DNA from: Balneolales bacterium | GTDB lineage: Bacteria > Bacteroidota > Rhodothermia > Balneolales > Natronogracilivirgulaceae | Direction: 5' to 3' | Assembly: GCA_007131625.1 (NCBI GenBank) | Contig: SLQC01000172.1 | Coordinates: forward strand, 1 to 8,154 | DNA length: 8,154 bases | Shown here: positions 1-4,961 of the stretch, piece after piece | How the letters are laid out: the number at the start of each line of letters is the position of its first letter | Position numbering within the stretch: position 1 is the stretch's first letter | The notes under the pieces: model-generated | Database searches by the model: none | The model's input: only the letters and a program-made list of their open reading frames with translations | What the model was told of the DNA's origin: nothing | Program-made: the position numbers and the translations under genes

Positions 1-149
1 ATGCTGTGGCATACTTTCAAAGGGGGATATCCAGGCTCCATATTGGAGAAAGTAGCAGCGGTTGTTCGGATCTCGGTAAAGCAGGGGAGCTGGGATTTGG
101 AGAAGCTTTTTCGGAAATCAGGGAGCATTGCAATTAGTTCTGCTTCCAT
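1..149 (-). CDS. Possible 5' part of a leftward gene, cut by the window edge
   Basis: A minus-strand frame with an ATG at 149 stays open to base 1, giving about 49 codons beginning MEAELIAMLPDF. The first in-frame stop upstream lies near 190. I do not recognise the protein. The codons look ordinary, but no ribosome binding site precedes the ATG. The opposite strand is also open (bases 1-180, frame 1, stop TGA at 178-180), so openness alone proves little. If real, the gene would be divergent from the lipoprotein gene at 433 and would share the 150-432 spacer. It could equally be a decayed remnant or chance. Confidence 0.2.
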   Translation of the reverse strand, partial: MEAELIAMLPDFRKSFSKSQLPCFTEIRTTAATFSNMEPGYPPLKVCHS

Positions 150-270
150 AAAACTTTGCGATACAAAAATAGCATATTGACACCCTGTTTAATTTGCAAT
201 TCAACATTGAATCCGCTTTGAAAAGCATGCGAATTTCAGCAGCGTTGAACTTCAAAGGTGTCATAGTGCA

Positions 271-294
271 TTGCATACACTTTTGCATACACTT
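271..294. repeat. Tandem 12-bp direct repeat, TTGCATACACTT x2
   Basis: The 12-mer TTGCATACACTT occurs twice with no spacer (271-282 and 283-294). A third TGCA lies just upstream, so that 267-275 reads TGCATTGCA, an odd-centred palindrome. The pair sits about 50 bp upstream of a candidate -35 element. The near one-helical-turn spacing would suit a regulator binding side by side on one DNA face. No known regulator is recognised, and replication slippage in AT-rich DNA is the simple alternative. Confidence 0.6.
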
Positions 295-344
295 TTTAAA
301 ATGAATAAAGAGCATTTCGGGGTTATATCATTTCCATTTTCCAC

Positions 345-372
345 TTGATTTCAATGGATTAATCCTTATAAT
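345..372 (+). promoter_or_regulatory. Candidate sigma70-like promoter
   Basis: TTGATT (345-350) and TATAAT (367-372) are separated by 16 bp, close to the sigma70 consensus layout. This would start transcription near 379 and leave a leader of about 50 bases before the ATG at 433. Bacteroidota house-keeping promoters use a different -33/-7 pattern, so the call depends on the host lineage. Confidence 0.35.
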
Positions 373-421
373 AATTATCTAAGTTAATCACGCCCGTAAG
401 ATCGGATAAATCAACAACAAA

Positions 422-426
422 AGGAG
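422..426 (+). promoter_or_regulatory. Strong ribosome binding site for the lipoprotein gene
   Basis: AGGAG ends 6 bases before the ATG at 433, which fixes that start. It stands out because the start at 2906 and the minus-strand start at 6317 have no comparable sequence. Confidence 0.75.
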
Positions 427-432
427 AATAAG

Positions 433-1179
433 ATGAGGGTACTGACAATAGGTGTCGTGCTGACAATTACAGGGTTAGTGGCGTGTGCGATGGAAAATCA
501 ACCCGCGAAGCTGGCCGAGGTGCCTGATGAGCCTTTTAGGGCGGTTGAATCCACAGTCTATATTCAGGACTTTGAGGAGGAGTCGATAGGCGCGTCGGGT
601 GAGTTTCGTTTTGGGGAGGGCCGATGGGGGCAAGGTCTTCATATGGACTTGCCCGATGGCCGGTTCGATGTTGATGCAAGTGGGCTGGATCTTGGGGCGA
701 CCGGGACAATTGAATGGTGGGTGAAGCCTCGACCTACTATACAGGGATGGTGGGATCAAGCGTGGCGGTATTTTCTGCATGTAAGGCCAGCTGAGGAGGG
801 CGGCTTTCAACTGGATCTGAGCCGTCATCCGATCAAACAGCTGCGCCTTTCCGCTACAATGGGCATGGAGCCCTTTCAACCGATGGACTATCCGGACGAG
901 AAGATAGAGATCGACACTCGTGATCTGGACATTGAGCAGTGGCAACACATGCTTGTCTCGTGGGACCTGACCGGCAGACAACAGCGAGTCTGGTTGCTGA
1001 TCAACGGCGAAGGACATGAGATGTCAGTGCCTGCGGGAACGTTCACGCCGGGGAACTTTGCCTCGATAGAGTTCGGCAATCGTCCCTCCGGTTGGAAGAC
1101 ACCTTACATTCCGATGGACGGTGGCATCGATGAGATTCATATCAGTAACACGTCGGTCGCAGAGCGACTCACACAGTAA
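433..1179 (+). CDS. LamG / concanavalin A-like fold lipoprotein
   Basis: A 248-residue protein that begins with a lipoprotein signal: a hydrophobic stretch ends in the lipobox Leu-Val-Ala-Cys, with the lipidated Cys at residue 18. It should therefore be anchored in a membrane outside the cytoplasm. Residues ~40-245 have the look of a LamG/concanavalin A-like beta sandwich: GTIEWWVKP in an early strand, WQHMLVSWDL and VWLLINGEG in the middle, and GGIDEIHISN near the end, the usual closing strand of this fold. There is no catalytic signature. The fold commonly binds carbohydrate, and the gene lies only 18 bases before a polysaccharide lyase, so a role in holding substrate or enzyme at the cell surface is likely. 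That role is inferred. The start is supported by the AGGAG at 422-426 and by the signal peptide. Confidence 0.85.
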   Translation: MRVLTIGVVLTITGLVACAMENQPAKLAEVPDEPFRAVESTVYIQDFEEESIGASGEFRFGEGRWGQGLHMDLPDGRFDVDASGLDLGATGTIEWWVKPRPTIQGWWDQAWRYFLHVRPAEEGGFQLDLSRHPIKQLRLSATMGMEPFQPMDYPDEKIEIDTRDLDIEQWQHMLVSWDLTGRQQRVWLLINGEGHEMSVPAGTFTPGNFASIEFGNRPSGWKTPYIPMDGGIDEIHISNTSVAERLTQ

Positions 1180-1197
1180 TAATACGGAGATGATGTG

Positions 1198-2715
1198 ATG
1201 GAAAAGTTGATAGCAGGCGTATACCTGATGACGATGGTGATGATGGCCGGTCCGGCACAAGCAGTGGATAACGAACTGGCAGAGCAGGCACATGAAGCGC
1301 TCCGCAACGCCACCATCTACCTGACCGAAGAAGTGGCGTATGAGGGTGGCTACGTCTCCATCTACCTTGCTGACGACCCCAGCCAGCCGGGATGGGCAAA
1401 ACTCGGCTTTCGGCCGGGCAGAACATGGCACTGGTTACAATCGCCCGGATCACCGGCGATGGGCTTGTCGTACGTAAACGCCTGGAAGGCGACCGGAGAC
1501 GAGCTGTTTCTCGACGCAGCGGTGCAGACGGCCCACTCTCTGGTGTGGGGACAGCTTCAGTCGGGTGGCTGGGATGACTACATCGATCACTCCCCTGAGG
1601 GAGAGCGGACGTACTTCTACCGCCGCAACGAGGGCAGCGAAAATCCGGAACTTACCTCAGGCAACAATCGCTCGACTTTGGACGACAACATCACACAGAT
1701 CGTGATGCGATTGCTGATGGCAGTCGATCAGGAGCTTGAGAAACTTGGGAAGCGAGATGAATCGATTCATGATGCCGCGATAGCCTCGCTGGAATTTATT
1801 CTCTCATCGCAGTTTGAAAATGGCGCCTGGCCGCGCGACTACCCCCTGCGAGGTCGCGGCTACGGGGACTTCTACATGTACAATGACGGCGTCCACTTCG
1901 ACAACCTCGATGTGCTGATGATCGGTTATCGCAATTATGGCGACCAGCGTTATTTTGACGCAGTGGTGCGCGGCGGTGAGTTCATAATAGAGTCGCAATT
2001 GCCCGAGCCCCATCCGATCTGGGCACAACAGTATGATTTCGATATGCAGCCCGCGTGGGCAAGGCGGATGGAGCCGGCCGCCGCATGTGCCGGAGAGAGC
2101 GCTGGTGTCCTGCGCATACTGCCGGAGTTGGCGATCTTCACGGGCGACACACGCTTTCTCGATCCGATCCCGGCAGCCGTGGCATGGTATGAGCGCTCAA
2201 AGCTCGAAGACGGCACATGGGCGCGTTATTACGAGCTTAAAACCAACCGGCCGCTTTTTCAGATAAGCATGGACAGGACCGCGTACTGGCTCAGCTACGA
2301 GGACCACGACACGCCTGATCATTACGGGTTCAAGGGTAATTATGGACAAGGCGTCCCGCGCGTGGCCGAGATCACCGCGCAGATCAGGAAGCTTGGACCG
2401 GAGGAGTACGATCGGCAGCGGCGGCAGGGTGCGGAGGTAACGGCTCGTAATGGGCCTGCATTGGCTACGGACGATCGGCAGCGGCAACCGAGCGATCTGA
2501 CCGAGGCTGAGCGGATGGAGCGCGCCCGCGCGATGCAGGACGATGTGCGACTAGTGCTTCAGGCGCAAGATGATCAGGGCAGATGGGTAGAAACCGTTCC
2601 GCCGGATCACCGTTTTGTGAACCTTTGGGGTGGCCACGAACTGATTTCCATGCGTACCTTCCAGAACAACATGGGCGTGCTGTCGCACTACCTGCAGTTT
2701 GTCAACGGGAAATGA
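1198..2715 (+). CDS. Secreted PL10-like pectate lyase (alpha/alpha barrel polysaccharide lyase)
   Basis: A protein of about 505 residues. I prefer the ATG at 1198, 7 bases after GGAGA (1186-1190), over the GTG at 1195. A signal peptide ends at Ala-Gln-Ala, residues 20-22, so the protein is exported. The body matches the pattern of PL10 pectate lyases, which cut polygalacturonate by beta-elimination with an arginine base: STLDDN at 161-166 (family ATIDN), GAWPRDYPLRG at 209-219 (family GGWPQxYP), MYNDG at 227-231 (family TFNDG), QQYDFDMQPAWAR at 277-289 followed by GES at 299-301, and WARYYELKTNRPLF at 341-354. Arg289 is a candidate catalytic residue by motif position only. The family's usual Pro-Ser-Leu-Ser-Gly before GES is replaced by an Ala-rich stretch with Cys297. 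A charged linker (~400-455) interrupts the C-terminal part. It is the second gene of an operon with the lipoprotein. Substrate other than pectate is possible. Confidence 0.85.
   Translation: MEKLIAGVYLMTMVMMAGPAQAVDNELAEQAHEALRNATIYLTEEVAYEGGYVSIYLADDPSQPGWAKLGFRPGRTWHWLQSPGSPAMGLSYVNAWKATGDELFLDAAVQTAHSLVWGQLQSGGWDDYIDHSPEGERTYFYRRNEGSENPELTSGNNRSTLDDNITQIVMRLLMAVDQELEKLGKRDESIHDAAIASLEFILSSQFENGAWPRDYPLRGRGYGDFYMYNDGVHFDNLDVLMIGYRNYGDQRYFDAVVRGGEFIIESQLPEPHPIWAQQYDFDMQPAWARRMEPAAACAGESAGVLRILPELAIFTGDTRFLDPIPAAVAWYERSKLEDGTWARYYELKTNRPLFQISMDRTAYWLSYEDHDTPDHYGFKGNYGQGVPRVAEITAQIRKLGPEEYDRQRRQGAEVTARNGPALATDDRQRQPSDLTEAERMERARAMQDDVRLVLQAQDDQGRWVETVPPDHRFVNLWGGHELISMRTFQNNMGVLSHYLQFVNGK
2408..2485 (+). 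repeat. In-frame 15-bp direct repeat within the lyase linker
   Basis: ACGATCGGCAGCGGC occurs at 2408-2422 and again at 2471-2485, 63 bases (21 codons) apart, each time encoding Asp-Arg-Gln-Arg. It falls in a charged segment that PL10 catalytic domains do not usually show, which suggests that the linker grew by in-frame duplication and later diverged. Confidence 0.6.
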
Positions 2716-2905
2716 ACTAAGCACAGCCGTCCTGTAGTTTTCCCGGAACTCACTCTCTCTGCTCTCCTTGTCAGGGGTATTAAGAACACGGTTTCACAGT
2801 AGGTGGTGTTAGGGTACATGGTGTAAGAGTAGTCTGATCAATGTATAGTAGTTTTATGAGTGTGGTAGTTGCCTTATCGGTCATTGCTTACATAATCACA
2901 GAACT

Positions 2906-4066
2906 ATGAATTCCAGAGAACGAGTGTTAACCACCTTGCAACATAAAGAGCCCGATCAGGTTCCGTTTGATCTGGCGGGAACCACTTGGTCAGGAATCAC
3001 CCATGGGGCGTATCAGAACCTGTTGTCGTATCTCAAACTGGACCCGGAGCAGACAGTATGGGCAGATGTCATCCAGCAGATTGTGGTACCATCCGAAAAA
3101 GTGATGGATATACTTGGAGTGGACTCCCGGGGCCTGCGGCCTTTAACCAGTCACAACTGGAACGTACATGAACAGCTGAAGGATGCCGGTAAAAATTGGG
3201 AATATCTTGATGAATGGAAGTTTATCCATCATTTTCCCAAAAAAAATGGAAACTGGTTCACGATCGTTAAAAACCCTATGGAGCACATTGAAAACCCCGG
3301 TATTCAGGATGTGGAACAGTTTGAATGGCCTTATGCCGCCGACCCGCGGAGAATAGAAGGGTTGCGCGAGGAGGCGTTGAAACACAGGGATAACGGCAAA
3401 ATAGTGATTATCAAAGGGCTATGCGCCGGGATTTTTGAAATGCACCAGAGGCTGAGGGGTATGTCCAACGCACTGGTAGAGCCGTTTCTTTTTCCTGAGT
3501 TTTCCGACAAGCTGATTGGAAAAATCACCGATCTGAAGATTGAATTCTGGGAGATGGCTTTGGATCAGTTATCCGATGTTGTAGACATTGTAGCCGAAGG
3601 TGATGACTATGGAACACAGGCTTCGCAATTGATATCCCCGGATCACTTCCGGGAATTTTACAAACCGCATGCAAAGAGAGTTACCGATGCCATCCGGGAA
3701 AAAGCCCCGAATGCCTATATCATGTTTCACTCTTGTGGAAATGTGCGGCCCATTATTCCGGACTTTATTGAAATCGGTATCGACATATTGAATCCCGTTC
3801 ATATCACCGCCACAGGGATGGAGGCCATACAACTCAAAAAAGATTTCGGGAAGGATATCGTTTTCTGGGGTGGTGGAGTAGATACTCAGCACGTATTGCC
3901 CTCAGGCACCCAGGAAGAAGTAGGCGATGATGTCAAGCGAAATATGGATGCCCTGGCTCCGGGTGGGGGTTTTGTGTTCACTACCGTTCATAACATACAA
4001 AGTGAAGTTCCGTCAGAAAACATCATAGCCATGAAGCAGGCCTTCAATACCTGCTGCAATTACTGA
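2906..4066 (+). CDS. Uroporphyrinogen decarboxylase (URO-D) superfamily protein, methyltransferase-like
   Basis: A 386-residue protein of the URO-D fold. The N-terminus (MNSRERVLTTLQHKEPDQVP) fits the family opening for cobalamin-dependent methyltransferase-type members, and this supports the ATG at 2906 even though no Shine-Dalgarno sequence precedes it. Visible motifs are AEGDDYGTQ (~230-238) with the following ISPDHFREFYKPH, and FHSCGNV with His275 and Cys277, equivalent to the zinc-binding His-x-Cys of MtaA-type methyltransferases. The Cys-rich C-terminal zinc motif of MtaA is absent; the matching stretch reads GGGFVFTTVHNIQ. The N-terminal Arg signature of true haem-pathway URO-D is not seen either, so haem synthesis is unlikely. 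It is probably cytosolic, as there is no signal peptide. Related proteins recur in polysaccharide-use regions, but the substrate is unknown. Its GC is lower than that of the upstream operon, with a 190-base spacer between them. Confidence 0.88.
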   Translation: MNSRERVLTTLQHKEPDQVPFDLAGTTWSGITHGAYQNLLSYLKLDPEQTVWADVIQQIVVPSEKVMDILGVDSRGLRPLTSHNWNVHEQLKDAGKNWEYLDEWKFIHHFPKKNGNWFTIVKNPMEHIENPGIQDVEQFEWPYAADPRRIEGLREEALKHRDNGKIVIIKGLCAGIFEMHQRLRGMSNALVEPFLFPEFSDKLIGKITDLKIEFWEMALDQLSDVVDIVAEGDDYGTQASQLISPDHFREFYKPHAKRVTDAIREKAPNAYIMFHSCGNVRPIIPDFIEIGIDILNPVHITATGMEAIQLKKDFGKDIVFWGGGVDTQHVLPSGTQEEVGDDVKRNMDALAPGGGFVFTTVHNIQSEVPSENIIAMKQAFNTCCNY

Positions 4067-4093
4067 TTTCTCGCGCAATTATTGATCTCCCGA
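4056..4093. repeat. Imperfect 19-bp tandem repeat across the URO-D stop codon
   Basis: The 19 bases from 4056, starting GCAATTACTGATTTC, are followed directly by a copy starting GCAATTATTGATCTC, with 15 of 19 positions identical. The first copy holds the last codons and the TGA of the URO-D-like gene. This fits a small slippage duplication. Confidence 0.6.
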
Positions 4094-4195
4094 CAGGCCC
4101 GGAGGAGGAGAGTTTGGAGTAGTACCATAAAACAGGCCACCTGAATTAACCAACAGAAACGGTATCATGCGATACCACAACAATTCAGGTACCCT
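4067..4195. other. Non-coding spacer leading to the transposase fragment
   Basis: No gene is seen here. It contains the second copy of the 19-bp repeat and the long nested inverted repeat described separately. No T-rich tail marks a clear terminator for the URO-D-like gene. Together with the small ORFs after it, this is remodelled DNA. Confidence 0.5.
4139..4190. repeat. Nested inverted repeat (two-step hairpin)
   Basis: ACCTGAATT (4139-4147) pairs perfectly with AATTCAGGT (4182-4190). Inside it GGTATC (4161-4166) pairs perfectly with GATACC (4171-4176) around the four-base loop ATGC. The structure has internal arms of 13 and 5 unpaired bases, and it ends 5 bases before the ATG of the transposase fragment at 4196. 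No T-run follows, so it is a poor intrinsic terminator. It may be part of an insertion-sequence end, a structure controlling translation of the transposase, or a regulator site. Confidence 0.65.
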
Positions 4196-4360
4196 ATGAA
4201 AACGAAAATACCACGCAGATTTGATCTGGAATTTAAACAACAAACTGTAGAACTGGCCTCGCCTGCGTCAAATTCAGTTGACCTGTCGCTGCTCTGGTTT
4301 ATGCTGCCATGTTTCTATTTGAGACTATTCCTGCATATTAAAATCTTTAGGAAGGCCTAG
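4196..4360 (+). pseudogene. IS3-type transposase OrfA fragment, only the N-terminus left
   Basis: The frame begins ATG at 4196 and ends TAG at 4358-4360 (54 codons). The first ~22 residues, MKTKIPRRFDLEFKQQTVEL, have the typical opening of IS3/IS911-type OrfA proteins, where a basic stretch with Phe-x-x-Glu-Phe-Lys leads into a helix-turn-helix. From about residue 23 (~4262) the similarity stops and the reading turns hydrophobic, with no helix-turn-helix, no OrfB and no DDE domain. I read it as the 5' end of a deleted insertion sequence. The assignment rests on a short stretch, so another small DNA-binding family cannot be excluded. Confidence 0.45.
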
Positions 4361-4366
4361 GGTTTT

Positions 4367-4564
4367 ATGGAGTTTGCAAGCTGGGTTTGGCTTATAATCG
4401 GTTATTTGATAGTGGGTGTTGGTGTTGCAGGAGTAGCTATCATTGCAACAATAGCTACAGGAAACTATGAGCTGACCATTATTATACTGCTGGGTTCTGT
4501 AGGAGTGTCACTATTCAGATTTACCAGACTGTACCTCATTGAAAACGCGGAGGAATCGGCTTAA
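4367..4564 (+). CDS. Small two-helix membrane protein, hypothetical
   Basis: A 65-residue ORF that I do not recognise. Residues ~6-31 and ~36-51 are strongly hydrophobic and would form two membrane helices joined by a short Gly-Asn-Tyr-Glu turn. The C-terminal tail is charged (Arg-Leu-Tyr-Leu-Ile-Glu-Asn-Ala-Glu-Glu). AGGAAGG (4349-4355) lies about 11 bases before the ATG, a loose but possible ribosome binding site. It lies between a transposase fragment and a GH20 fragment, so it may itself be a remnant of a larger membrane protein, or a small gene brought in with the rearrangement. Confidence 0.4.
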   Translation: MEFASWVWLIIGYLIVGVGVAGVAIIATIATGNYELTIIILLGSVGVSLFRFTRLYLIENAEESA

Positions 4565-4584
4565 ACTCAGGCTTCTTTGATCTT

Positions 4585-4899
4585 TTTGCTGCAGGCACAG
4601 TTTGGGGTGAAACTTTCCGGACACCGGACCGGATTGAATATATGGCTCTTCCCCGTTTAATTGCTGTGGCCGAACGGGGCTGGGTGCCGGAACAGGACTG
4701 GATGTTGGTTGATACACGGGAAAGACGGTTGCAAAGACTTTCCGAAGTCTGGAATGAATTTTCAAACCGCCTGGGACAACGGGAGCTGCTCCGATTGTAT
4801 GCATTCTCCACGTATAATACACACGGCAGACAGGTCCCTTATGCGAGTGGCCCGACCGGGCTTTCGGAGGATTGGCTTGAATTTGTACGTTTGTACTGA
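4585..4899 (+). pseudogene. C-terminal remnant of a GH20 beta-N-acetylhexosaminidase
   Basis: A plus-strand frame that opens after a stop at 4540 and ends TGA at 4897-4899. From ~4588 it reads AAGTVWGETFRTPDRIEYMA, then LPRLIAVAERGW and WNEFSNRLGQREL. This is the hallmark end of the GH20 catalytic barrel: the Trp and Glu of WGE correspond to the substrate-binding pair seen in hexosaminidases, and the ALPRLxAxAERxW helix and WxxFxxRL helix follow. Only about 100 residues remain, without the N-terminal GH20b domain, most of the barrel or the catalytic Asp-Glu pair. The ATG at 4642 would be an internal start of a non-functional piece. The last ~30 residues no longer resemble the family. I infer a deletion that joined unrelated DNA to the 3' end of a former hexosaminidase gene. 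Confidence 0.75.
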
Positions 4900-4961
4900 T
4901 CTGCTGGTAAGTACAGTATCCGTTTGACCCTAATGATTGATTCCGGATTCACCCTGATGGG

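Larger units (their letters stand above)
150..432. other. AT-rich leader region upstream of the lipoprotein-lyase operon
   Basis: No convincing gene is seen here. A 65-codon minus-strand frame at 118-315 is Cys/Met-rich, lacks recognisable motifs and is probably chance. The region is clearly richer in A and T than the operon that follows. It carries a tandem 12-bp repeat, a sigma70-like promoter candidate and a strong Shine-Dalgarno sequence, so it most likely serves as the control region for the genes at 433-2715. Confidence 0.5.

Noticed and set aside
475..1017. 180-codon minus-strand frame opposite the lipoprotein gene
   Set aside because: It is antisense to a gene with a clear signal peptide, lipobox and LamG motifs, and it has no recognisable protein features.
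1195..1197. GTG at 1195 as the start of the lyase
   Set aside because: The ATG at 1198 directly follows and has the better spacing (7 bases) from GGAGA; the signal peptide is the same apart from one residue.
1024..1453. Minus-strand frames across the lipoprotein-lyase junction
   Set aside because: They are rich in His, Cys and Arg, as expected from reading GC-rich coding DNA backwards, and conflict with the well-supported lyase.
4139..4190. Integron attC site or CRISPR-like repeat
   Set aside because: The inverted repeat lacks the attC core sites (RYYYAAC and GTTRRRY), there is no integrase gene, and there is only one copy.
4139..4190. Intrinsic terminator for the URO-D-like gene
   Set aside because: The inner stem is only 6 bp, the outer stem is separated by unpaired arms, and no T-run follows.
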